From: an uncultured Burkholderiales bacterium | GTDB taxonomy: Bacteria; Pseudomonadota; Gammaproteobacteria; Burkholderiales; Burkholderiaceae_D | DNA length: 5,891 nt | Direction of reading: 5' to 3' | Assembly: GCA_903904635.1 (NCBI GenBank) | Contig: CAIVDH010000083.1 | Span: forward strand, 1-5,891 | Shown here: in pieces, positions 1 through 5,860 of the stretch | Numbering within the stretch: the first letter of the stretch is position 1 | How the letters are laid out: each line of letters opens with the position of its first letter | Made by a program: the position numbers and the translations under genes | Notes under the pieces: generated by a model | Told to the model about the DNA's origin: nothing | Seen by the model: the letters and a program-made list of their open reading frames with translations, nothing else | Databases searched by the model: none

Positions 1-86
1 CCATTCCACAGGCACAGCCGCAATGGCATAGGTGTTGCATTGCGTGTGATATCTACCCAGTCAGATAAGCGTTTTTCCCATTGCAT
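1..86 (-). CDS. Partial CDS (5' end only), probable cyclopropane-fatty-acyl-phospholipid synthase-like methyltransferase
   Basis: Only the first 28 codons and two bases are present; the gene runs off the left edge. Translation begins MQWEKRLSDW and ends PMPLRLCLWNG. The ATG at 86-84 is preceded by a GGAGG at 95-91, four bases away, which is slightly short but convincing. Seen: an open frame from a good ribosome binding site to the window edge, on the same strand as pdxH and following it. From memory of the family, betaproteobacterial Cfa-type SAM-dependent methyltransferases start with a short amphipathic stretch and a segment resembling 'LRLxLWNG', and they often lie downstream of pdxH. Such enzymes add a methylene bridge from S-adenosylmethionine to unsaturated membrane acyl chains. 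No catalytic motif is in view, so the product is an inference. That a gene starts here is much surer than what it encodes. Confidence 0.55.
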   Translation of the reverse strand, partial: MQWEKRLSDWVDITRNATPMPLRLCLWN

Positions 87-90
87 ATTG

Positions 91-95
91 CCTCC
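91..95 (-). promoter_or_regulatory. Ribosome binding site of the left-edge gene
   Basis: GGAGG on the minus strand, four bases upstream of the ATG at 86-84. It is the strongest Shine-Dalgarno match in the window and is the main reason to accept the truncated frame at the left edge as a gene start. Confidence 0.7.
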
Positions 96-118
96 ATCAG
101 AGGAATATGCACGGAAAT

Positions 119-124
119 TTTATA
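119..124 (-). promoter_or_regulatory. Candidate -10 element for the left-edge gene
   Basis: TATAAA on the minus strand lies in the 89-bp spacer between the pdxH stop and the next gene, about 32 bases upstream of that ATG. Seventeen bases further upstream the sequence is ATCCGT, which is a poor -35 match. If the promoter is real it probably depends on an activator or on a sigma factor tolerant of a weak -35. The dyad at 135-161 covers the -35 position. This is an eye match only. Confidence 0.3.
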
Positions 125-134
125 CGCTATGTTG

Positions 135-161
135 ATTAAATACGGATCAGACGGATTTAAT
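135..161. repeat. Inverted repeat with internal direct repeat in the pdxH downstream spacer
   Basis: ATTAAAT (135-141) and ATTTAAT (155-161) are perfect inverted copies. Between them ACGGAT occurs twice (142-147 and 151-156), separated by CAG; the second copy overlaps the right arm by two bases. The stem is entirely A/T, so it would be a weak terminator. Its position across the presumed -35 region of the left-edge gene fits a protein binding site better. No known regulator consensus is recognised. Confidence 0.35.
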
Positions 162-175
162 TTTTCTACCGCATG

Positions 176-811
176 TCAGGGCTGCAAGCGATGTCGTGCC
201 CAGCTGCCATCAGCGGCGCAGGTGTAGATGACACGATCATGCAAACGTGAACGGCGACCCTGCCAAAATTCAATCAGATCGGGTTTTAAGCGATAGCCAC
301 CCCAGTGCGCAGGGCGAGGCGGTGTGTCGCCAAATTTTTCAGCTGCTTCATCGAATTGTTTTTCCAGCAATTCACGACTCTCAATCGGCTGACTTTGCGC
401 TGAGGCGATTGCACCTAGTTGGCTTTTGACAGGACGTATTTTGAAATACGCTTCACTCTCTGCCTCTGCCACACGCTCGACCTTACCTTCTATACGTATT
501 TGTCGCTCCAGCTCCACCCAATGAAATGTGATGGCGGCATATGGATGGTGCAGCAAATCTTGTGCTTTACGGCTGTTGTAGTTGGTGTACCAGGTAAAGC
601 CTTTTTCATCGAAATCTTTGAGCAGCAAAATACGCGATGAGGGTCGGCCATTTGCGCCTATGGTGGCCACGCTCATTGCATTCGGTTCAGGGATTTTTGC
701 TGCCAGGGTCTCTTCAAACCAATGGGAAAACTGTCGTATAGGATCGGGGTCGACTTCATTTTCAGATAGTGTGGCCTGACTATATTCGCGTCGCAGATCA
801 GCAATGGACAT
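176..811 (-). CDS. pdxH: Pyridoxamine/pyridoxine 5'-phosphate oxidase
   Basis: Cytoplasmic FMN flavoenzyme that oxidises pyridoxamine 5'-phosphate or pyridoxine 5'-phosphate with O2 to pyridoxal 5'-phosphate, the last step of B6 synthesis and salvage. The 211 residues match the usual family length (about 210-220). Seen in order: DLRREY at 5-10, as at the start of the E. coli enzyme; the FMN-binding strand RILLLK (60-65); YTN (75-77) and SRK (80-82); ERQ (102-104); and the C-terminal family signature EFWQGRRSRLHDR (181-193). Within that signature R189 and H191 correspond to the substrate-binding arginine and histidine of E. coli PdxH. The protein ends RLQP, close to the usual RLAP. The ATG is set by AAGAGGA nine bases upstream, which overlaps the stop of the preceding transporter gene (14-base gap), implying co-transcription and perhaps translational coupling. 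No key residue is missing. Confidence 0.97.
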   Translation of the reverse strand: MSIADLRREYSQATLSENEVDPDPIRQFSHWFEETLAAKIPEPNAMSVATIGANGRPSSRILLLKDFDEKGFTWYTNYNSRKAQDLLHHPYAAITFHWVELERQIRIEGKVERVAEAESEAYFKIRPVKSQLGAIASAQSQPIESRELLEKQFDEAAEKFGDTPPRPAHWGGYRLKPDLIEFWQGRRSRLHDRVIYTCAADGSWARHRLQP

Positions 812-820
812 GTTAATTTT

Positions 821-827
821 TCCTCTT
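821..827 (-). promoter_or_regulatory. Ribosome binding site of pdxH, overlapping the transporter stop codon
   Basis: AAGAGGA on the minus strand, nine bases before the pdxH ATG. Its first two bases are part of the TAA stop of the upstream transporter gene (828-826). Ribosomes terminating on the transporter therefore stop on the pdxH initiation site, which supports one message for both genes. Confidence 0.75.
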
Positions 828-1989
828 AGTGTGGTTCATGTTTCGATAAAGCTTGTTTCGCTGCTGCCGGTATGCCGCAGGCAATTAATGCACCCAGCCC
901 CCAAAATACGGCAAACGGCCCCAGCACAGTGCCCGCTGCACCAAAAGCTAAAGGCAGCATCACCGCACTGGCGTTGCCTATGGTGGCTCTGATGCCTATG
1001 GCTTCAGCACCCCTTCCCGGTGGGGCGCAGTTATGCAAGAGCGCCAGCACATTCGGTTGCCCGGTGCCCAGCGCAAGTCCGAGTGCAGCTGCAGCTAATG
1101 CCATACTTAACGGATGCTGCATGAACGGCAGCATGACATAGCTTAACGTGGCCGCCGTCAATGCGCCGGTGAGTATTTGCCACTCATGATAACGCCGCGT
1201 AAGGCTGGGCATAGCAAGGCGCACAATAAATGTCGCCGCTGAAAACGTGGCGAGTATAGCGCCTATGGTTGAAGCAGAAAATCCCAGTTGCGAGCCACGT
1301 ATGGGTGTGACAAACGTAAACAAATCCCACGCAGCTGCGAGCAAGATACCCACAATATAAATACGGCGCAGCTTGATATCTTTTAATAGTACCAATGGCC
1401 CGCCCTTGGCCGGCGCGTGATTGCGACTATGCAGCGGAATATTTTTCAAAGCACCACCGGCAGCAAGCGAGAAAGCAGCCAGCGTAAACGCTGCGCAAAA
1501 CCAATACGCAACCGCATGACGGGTGTGATCAATTAAAAAACCGGCGACTAGCGGACCACTAAAAGCCGAGACAGAAAATCCCAGCGATAACTTGCTAAAA
1601 CTGGCGGCACGCTGATCTGGTGCCGCCAGCGCGCCCACTGCATGCTGCGTACCGATGAATATCGCCATAAAGCCAGTACCAATCAGGATCGCAGACAGAT
1701 ACAACACTGACAAGCCCGGTACCATCGCTGCCAGTATGACACCTGCTGATGCCAACACGCAGCCGACCATGAGCGGTTTGCGCACCCCTATGCGGTCTAT
1801 CAAACGCCCTAGTGGTACAGCAAGCAGCATGGGAAATACGGCAAACAGTGCGATCAGGGTGCCGACTGTGAATTCGGAAGCATGCAGCGACAGCGCATAC
1901 AAAGCAGTCGTCACGCGTGCAGCGCCGAGCGCCACATGGGCGGTAACGGCAACGGCGATGAGCTGAAAAAGAGGAGAGAAACGCGGCAC
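826..1989 (-). CDS. Major facilitator superfamily (MFS) transporter, 12 membrane segments, substrate unknown
   Basis: Inner-membrane secondary transporter of 387 residues, a normal size for a 12-segment MFS protein. Hydrophobic segments are spaced as two six-helix halves (roughly 8-30 to 159-180, and 209-229 to 358-375), joined by a basic cytoplasmic loop at about 182-208. The loop between segments 2 and 3 carries MFS motif A, GRLIDRIGVR (61-70). Segment 5 has a motif-C-like FSGPLVAG (143-150), which in the family is typical of proton antiporters (exporters). The start is a GTG: there is no in-frame ATG, GTG or TTG immediately upstream, and the first helix follows directly. No clear Shine-Dalgarno precedes it. 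It is the first gene of a unit with pdxH, 14 bases downstream, and is divergent from tcdA. Drug or metabolite efflux is the default reading; a B6-vitamer substrate is only suggested by position. Confidence 0.9.
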   Translation of the reverse strand: MPRFSPLFQLIAVAVTAHVALGAARVTTALYALSLHASEFTVGTLIALFAVFPMLLAVPLGRLIDRIGVRKPLMVGCVLASAGVILAAMVPGLSVLYLSAILIGTGFMAIFIGTQHAVGALAAPDQRAASFSKLSLGFSVSAFSGPLVAGFLIDHTRHAVAYWFCAAFTLAAFSLAAGGALKNIPLHSRNHAPAKGGPLVLLKDIKLRRIYIVGILLAAAWDLFTFVTPIRGSQLGFSASTIGAILATFSAATFIVRLAMPSLTRRYHEWQILTGALTAATLSYVMLPFMQHPLSMALAAAALGLALGTGQPNVLALLHNCAPPGRGAEAIGIRATIGNASAVMLPLAFGAAGTVLGPFAVFWGLGALIACGIPAAAKQALSKHEPH

Positions 1990-2058
1990 GGCATTTAAAA
2001 GCGTACTAAAAATACAGTTTAGAGCAATTGGCGTATTGCTGTCCGTTAAAATGCTGGT
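1990..2058. promoter_or_regulatory. Divergent promoter region between the MFS transporter and tcdA
   Basis: This 69-bp spacer must hold the start signals for both divergent genes unless promoters lie inside coding sequence. It is A/T-rich at both ends. TAAAAT at 2047-2052 is a good -10 match for the plus strand, but it sits only six bases before the tcdA ATG, which would give an almost leaderless message; no good -35 lies at the right distance. On the minus strand only weak matches such as TTTAAA near the GTG can be seen. An inverted repeat occupies the centre (2023-2040). Confidence 0.5.
2023..2040. repeat. Inverted repeat in the divergent spacer, possible operator
   Basis: AGCAAT (2023-2028) and ATTGCT (2035-2040) form a perfect six-base dyad around TGGCGT, centred in the 69-bp spacer. 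The arrangement suits a dimeric regulator acting on one or both divergent genes. There is no recognised consensus and no regulator gene adjacent. Confidence 0.35.
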
Positions 2059-2943
2059 ATGTCAGACACCCGCCTAACTTCAGAACACCAATCTGAGCAA
2101 TCAGAGTTATCAGATACATCAGCCAACGATGTCGATTTTGCACGTCGTTTCGGCGGTATCGCGCGCCTGTATGGCGACGCCGCATTGGCGCGCTTTCGTC
2201 ATGCCCATGTTTGTGTGATCGGCGTAGGCGGTGTCGGTTCCTGGGCGGTGGAGGCGCTGGCGCGCAGCGCCATCGGTCAGATCACGATGATCGATTTGGA
2301 TAATCTTGCCGAATCCAATATCAATCGGCAGATACACGCCTTATCGAATACCTTGGGACTCGCCAAGGTTACGGCGTTAGCTGAACGCATTGCATTGATC
2401 AATCCATTTTGTAAAGTGACGCAAATAGAAGAATTTATTGATGCAGATAATTTGGCAGCCATGCTGCCATTAAATCATTTTGATTATGTGATTGATGCCA
2501 TCGACAATGTGCGCGCGAAAACTGCACTGATTGTGTATTGTCGTGAAAATAAAATTCCACTTGTAACCATAGGCAGTGCCGGTGGACAGATAGATCCGAC
2601 GCAAATCGCGATATGTGATTTATGCCGTACTGAACAAGAGCCATTATTAGCCAAGGTACGTAAACGCTTGCGCGCACTGCACGGCTTTCCGCGCGGGACA
2701 AAAAATAAATTCGGCATTGATGCGGTGTATTCGACCGAGCCGCTACGCTTTCCTGAATTATGCGTAACCGATGAAACTGACGATGCAGCATCAGGCATCA
2801 CAGGCTTGAATTGCGCCGGCTTTGGTTCGGCCATGGTGGTGACAGCGAGTTTTGGATTGGTCGCTGCTGGTCATGTGCTAAAAAAACTCGCTATTGAGGC
2901 GCAGTCAGCCGATGCAAAATTCAATCAGCAGGATGCCGCCTGA
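2059..2943 (+). CDS. tcdA: tRNA threonylcarbamoyladenosine dehydratase (ThiF/MoeB/E1-like family)
   Basis: Cytoplasmic ATP-dependent enzyme (CsdL/YgdL in E. coli) that activates the carboxylate of t6A at position 37 of ANN-reading tRNAs and closes it to cyclic ct6A; in E. coli it works with the CsdA/CsdE sulfur relay. The 294 residues begin with a 25-residue Ser/Glu-rich tail, then FARRFGGIARLYG (27-39), close to the typical family start. Next come the nucleotide-binding GVGGVGSW (55-62), acidic IDLD (78-81), NINRQIHAL (87-95) with the conserved ATP-site arginine, DYVIDAIDN (142-150), and GGQIDPTQI (175-183). The C-terminal NCAGFGSAMVVTASFG stretch (251-266) resembles E. coli TcdA. The start is fixed by an in-frame TAA at 2047-2049 with no other start between; no clear ribosome binding site is seen. 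CDLC (186-189) is unusual compared with remembered E. coli sequence. MoeB and ThiF are less likely because the RFGG..RLYG start and the long C-terminal part are TcdA traits. Confidence 0.93.
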   Translation: MSDTRLTSEHQSEQSELSDTSANDVDFARRFGGIARLYGDAALARFRHAHVCVIGVGGVGSWAVEALARSAIGQITMIDLDNLAESNINRQIHALSNTLGLAKVTALAERIALINPFCKVTQIEEFIDADNLAAMLPLNHFDYVIDAIDNVRAKTALIVYCRENKIPLVTIGSAGGQIDPTQIAICDLCRTEQEPLLAKVRKRLRALHGFPRGTKNKFGIDAVYSTEPLRFPELCVTDETDDAASGITGLNCAGFGSAMVVTASFGLVAAGHVLKKLAIEAQSADAKFNQQDAA

Positions 2944-2944
2944 T

Positions 2945-3463
2945 TTAAAAACGCCGCTCTGCCAACGGGTGATAAATCACCCCAGTTGTATCACTCACCG
3001 ATTCTAGTAGCGCGATTTTTTCTACTCGCCACTGCACAGGCTGCAACAGCTTGCCAGTCTGCTCTTTTGCATCGCGCGCAAGACTGATATGTGGCTTGAA
3101 ACCCGCCAGTGGTTTATATGCAATCTGCGCTTCATCTATCGCAAGCCGCAATGCGCAATGCAAATCCAATAAAGCCGGTGGTGGCACAGATGGCCCCGCC
3201 CAGACGATGCGCTGCTGTTGAAAATAGCCATAGGTATCTATCTCCAGCTGCATGGATGACAGCGTCAAACTTTCCATCACCTCTTTGAGCACTGGCACAG
3301 CTGCACGCAACTGATTGCCCAAAAATGCCAGTGTCAAATGCAGATTTTGCGCACGCACTTTGCGACCGCTGACATCATGCTGTAATGCAGCGAGCTTTTC
3401 ACGCGTAGCCGCATCAGGCCATAATGCAAAAAATAATCTGAGCGACGCCGTTTCTTTCAACAT
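2945..3463 (-). CDS. thpR: RNA 2',3'-cyclic phosphodiesterase (2H phosphoesterase, LigT family)
   Basis: Cytoplasmic 2H-superfamily enzyme that opens RNA 2',3'-cyclic phosphates to 2'-phosphates and can join tRNA half-molecules through 2'-5' bonds in vitro. The 172 residues match the usual length (about 175-190). The two catalytic HxT/Sx motifs are intact: HLTL at 42-45 and HISL at 125-128. The start LRLFFALWPD (8-17) is the family's typical first strand, here with seven extra residues in front. The ATG lies one base after the stop of the copper ATPase gene, and an in-frame TGA just upstream excludes an earlier start. The nearest purine-rich site (AAGGA) is about 15 bases away, so initiation probably relies on coupling to the upstream gene. 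The 3' end faces tcdA with one base between stop codons. Confidence 0.94.
   Translation of the reverse strand: MLKETASLRLFFALWPDAATREKLAALQHDVSGRKVRAQNLHLTLAFLGNQLRAAVPVLKEVMESLTLSSMQLEIDTYGYFQQQRIVWAGPSVPPPALLDLHCALRLAIDEAQIAYKPLAGFKPHISLARDAKEQTGKLLQPVQWRVEKIALLESVSDTTGVIYHPLAERRF
2967..2982. repeat. Short perfect hairpin inside the 3' end of thpR, near the convergent junction
   Basis: GGGTGA (2967-2972), loop TAAA, TCACCC (2977-2982) is a perfect six-base stem. It lies 24 bases past the tcdA stop and within the thpR coding sequence (codons for VIYHP). No T-run follows closely in either direction, so it does not meet the usual rule for an intrinsic terminator. It may still slow tcdA transcription or cap its 3' end. 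Confidence 0.3.
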
Positions 3464-3464
3464 A

Positions 3465-5849
3465 CTAAAGTTTCATATTCCTTAATCGCAGCGCATTGCT
3501 AATGACCGATACAGACGACAAACTCATCGCCGCACTAGCGATCATGGGTGAGAGCAAGAGCCCCAGCCATGGATATAAAACACCCGCCGCGATCGGCACG
3601 CCGATGAAGTTATAGACAAAAGCAAAGAACAGATTTTGTCGTATATTTTTCATCGTTCCATGTGAGAGCTGACGCGCTTTGGCTATGCCGCGTAAATCGC
3701 CTTGGACCAGCACAATGCGTGCACTGTTCATGGCAATGTCTGTACCGGTGCCCATCGCAATGCCGACGTCAGCCTGTGTCAGTGCCGGCGCATCATTAAT
3801 GCCATCACCCGCCATGGCAACGATATGCCCTTGCTGTTGTAGCTGCTGCACATGCCGATATTTATCTTCCGGCAGCACACCTGCATGCACCGCATCGATA
3901 CCTAACTGTCTGGCAACAGCTTGTGCCGTGATGGCATTGTCGCCGGTGAGCATGATAATTTTTACGCCTGCCGCATGCAGCAATTCAATCGCTTCTGCGC
4001 TATTGGCTTTGATGGTGTCTGCCACGCTGATTAAACCAGCCAGTTTGTCACCTATGGAAACAAATAATATGGTCTGACCTAATGAGCGTAATTCATCCGC
4101 TTCTTTTTCCAGCAAGTTGGTGCTGATACCGGCCTGTAGCAGTAGCGCGGCATTGCCAACCAAAACTTTAATGCCATCAATCTCGCCAGAGACACCTTTG
4201 CCAGTAACAGAAGAAAATTTTTCTACTGGCGGCAGCGACAATCCTTGCGCTTGTACATGCGCTAACACTGCCTGCGCGATAGGATGCTCGCTCATTTTTT
4301 CCAGTGATGCCGCCAGCACCAATACATCAGCACGCGCATAGCCTTCAGTGGCAATAATTTTTTGTACTTTAGGCTTGCCTTCAGTCAGCGTGCCTGTTTT
4401 ATCGATGACCAGGGTATCAACTTTTTCCATTAGCTCTAGCGCTTCTGCATCTTTGATCAGCACGCCTTCACGCGCACCACGACCAATACCCACCATAATT
4501 GAAATCGGTGTGGCAAGGCCTAATGCGCAAGGGCAGGCAATGATGAGCACCGACACTGCAGCAACCAAACCATGCGCCATGCCCAGCATAGGGTCTAGCA
4601 ATGTCCAGCTCAGAAACGCGAGTGCGGCAGCAGCAATCACAGCAGGAACAAACCAGCCAGACACACGATCTGCAAGCTTTTGTATCGGTGCGCGTGATCG
4701 GCCAGCCTGATTAACCAACTGTACAATTTGCGCCAGCAGTGTTGCTGCACCAACCTTCTCGGCGCGCATCACAAACGAACCATGCTGATTCACCGTGCCT
4801 GCAATAGCTTGACTACCGGCTTGTTTGGATACCGGCATGGCCTCGCCCGTAATCATGGATTCATCAACCGTTGTATGACCTTCGGTAAGAACGCCATCAA
4901 CGGGAATATTTGTGCCGGGTTTGACGCGCAGCAGATCGCCGGGCAATACCGCATCGATTGCAATTTCATGTTCACTACCATCAGCATTAACGCGTAACGC
5001 GGTATTCGGGGCCAGTGCCAGTAATGATTTGATGGCGGTATTCGTGCGTGAGCGCGCGCGTAATTCCAGTACCTGACCTATGAGTACCAGCGTCACTATC
5101 ATGGCAGCGGCTTCAAAATAGAGTGGCGCCATGCCATGCATTTTGAAAGCGTCAGGCAGCGCATCCGGAAACAGCAGTCCCACCATACTAAAGAGCCAGG
5201 CTGCGATGACGCCCATGCCGATCAGGCTGAACATATTCAGATTGCGTGTCTTAAATGATTGCAACGCGCGGGCAAGAAAAGGCTGGCCCAGCCAGAGCAC
5301 CACTGGCGTTGCCAGCACAGCCTGTAACCAGTTGCTTGCATGATGACCAATCAGATCAGCAATATTTATACCGATCAGTTCACCCATAGCCAACACCAAT
5401 ACCGGCAAGGACAGAGCCAGACTGAGCCAGAAGCGGCGCGTCATATCATCAAGCTCAGTGGTGTCTTCTATTGCGGTGGCATGCAAGGGCTCGAGTGCCA
5501 TGCCGCAAATCGGACAACTGCCCGGACCCACCTGTTTAATTTCGGGATCCATAGGGCAGGTATACATCGCCTGCATGTCCAGAGCTGAGGGTGCTTTTTT
5601 TACTGCAGACAGATAGTGCTCAGGATCTGCTTTAAATTTTGTCACGCAGCCCATGCTGCAAAAATAATAGATCTTGCCCAAATGCGTTGCTGATTTTTCT
5701 GGATGGGCAGCCGCTTTCATGCCGCATACCGGATCGGTGTGGGGTTTGTCGTCGGTATTGGCTGTTGTGTGCGTATGCGGTTCGGTATTTGCGCAGCAGG
5801 CAGCGGGTGTTGCTTTGGGCATGGGACGACGAAGTTCTTGCGATTTCAT
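3465..5849 (-). CDS. copA: Copper(I)/silver(I)-exporting P1B-type ATPase with YHS and heavy-metal-binding N-terminal domains
   Basis: Inner-membrane pump that uses ATP to export monovalent copper (or silver) from the cytoplasm; 794 residues. The N terminus has CC (18-19) and scattered His (25, 27, 37), then a YHS domain (about 36-83) with DPVCGM (39-44) and CSMGC (64-68). A short heavy-metal-binding domain follows (96-121), with CPM at 98 and CPICGM at 112-117. No GMTCxxC-type HMA domain is present. Membrane helices: about 139-161, 174-193, 208-227, 242-260, 398-418, 426-453, 739-759 and 762-782. The actuator TGE is at 334-336, the metal-site CPC at 439-441, the phosphorylated D483 in DKTGT, HP at 522-523, TGDN at 635-638 and GDGINDAP at 681-688. 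YN (746-747) and MxxSS (775-779) complete the P1B-1 Cu+/Ag+ signature. AGGA lies seven bases before the ATG. It is followed one base later by thpR. All catalytic residues are intact. Confidence 0.96.
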   Translation of the reverse strand: MKSQELRRPMPKATPAACCANTEPHTHTTANTDDKPHTDPVCGMKAAAHPEKSATHLGKIYYFCSMGCVTKFKADPEHYLSAVKKAPSALDMQAMYTCPMDPEIKQVGPGSCPICGMALEPLHATAIEDTTELDDMTRRFWLSLALSLPVLVLAMGELIGINIADLIGHHASNWLQAVLATPVVLWLGQPFLARALQSFKTRNLNMFSLIGMGVIAAWLFSMVGLLFPDALPDAFKMHGMAPLYFEAAAMIVTLVLIGQVLELRARSRTNTAIKSLLALAPNTALRVNADGSEHEIAIDAVLPGDLLRVKPGTNIPVDGVLTEGHTTVDESMITGEAMPVSKQAGSQAIAGTVNQHGSFVMRAEKVGAATLLAQIVQLVNQAGRSRAPIQKLADRVSGWFVPAVIAAAALAFLSWTLLDPMLGMAHGLVAAVSVLIIACPCALGLATPISIMVGIGRGAREGVLIKDAEALELMEKVDTLVIDKTGTLTEGKPKVQKIIATEGYARADVLVLAASLEKMSEHPIAQAVLAHVQAQGLSLPPVEKFSSVTGKGVSGEIDGIKVLVGNAALLLQAGISTNLLEKEADELRSLGQTILFVSIGDKLAGLISVADTIKANSAEAIELLHAAGVKIIMLTGDNAITAQAVARQLGIDAVHAGVLPEDKYRHVQQLQQQGHIVAMAGDGINDAPALTQADVGIAMGTGTDIAMNSARIVLVQGDLRGIAKARQLSHGTMKNIRQNLFFAFVYNFIGVPIAAGVLYPWLGLLLSPMIASAAMSLSSVSVISNALRLRNMKL

Positions 5850-5856
5850 TATTGGA

Positions 5857-5860
5857 TCCT
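5857..5860 (-). promoter_or_regulatory. Ribosome binding site of the copper ATPase gene
   Basis: AGGA on the minus strand with seven bases to the ATG at 5849-5847. The spacing is ideal and supports this ATG over the later Met10. Confidence 0.6.

Noticed and set aside
872..1141. Plus-strand open frames antisense to the MFS gene (872-1141, 1655-1966) and to pdxH (247-779)
   Set aside because: Each is fully covered by a well-supported minus-strand gene, and the translations show no domain or plausible start signal.
1914..1994. ATG five bases upstream of the transporter GTG as the true start
   Set aside because: It is in a different frame, gives only 27 residues (starting MPCRV) and has no better ribosome site. 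The GTG frame runs straight into the first membrane helix.
2051..2077. Tiny open frame ATG CTG GTA ... TAA overlapping the tcdA start, possible leader peptide
   Set aside because: Only eight codons, no ribosome binding site and no regulatory hairpin around it; an ATG this near another start is expected by chance.
2119..2834. Minus-strand open frames (up to 118 codons) inside tcdA
   Set aside because: They are antisense to a gene with clear TcdA motifs, with no recognisable protein content.
2923..2945. Dyad AATCAG...CTGATT across the tcdA stop as a rho-independent terminator
   Set aside because: Six-base A/T-rich stem with an 11-base loop and no U-run after it on either strand; too weak to call.
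3679..4077. 132-codon plus-strand open frame (and others at 4117-4341, 4348-4710, 4728-4997 and 5131-5884)
   Set aside because: They lie antisense to the intact copper ATPase gene, have low-complexity Ala/Ser/Met/Pro composition and resemble no protein family; they are shadows of the coding bias on the other strand.
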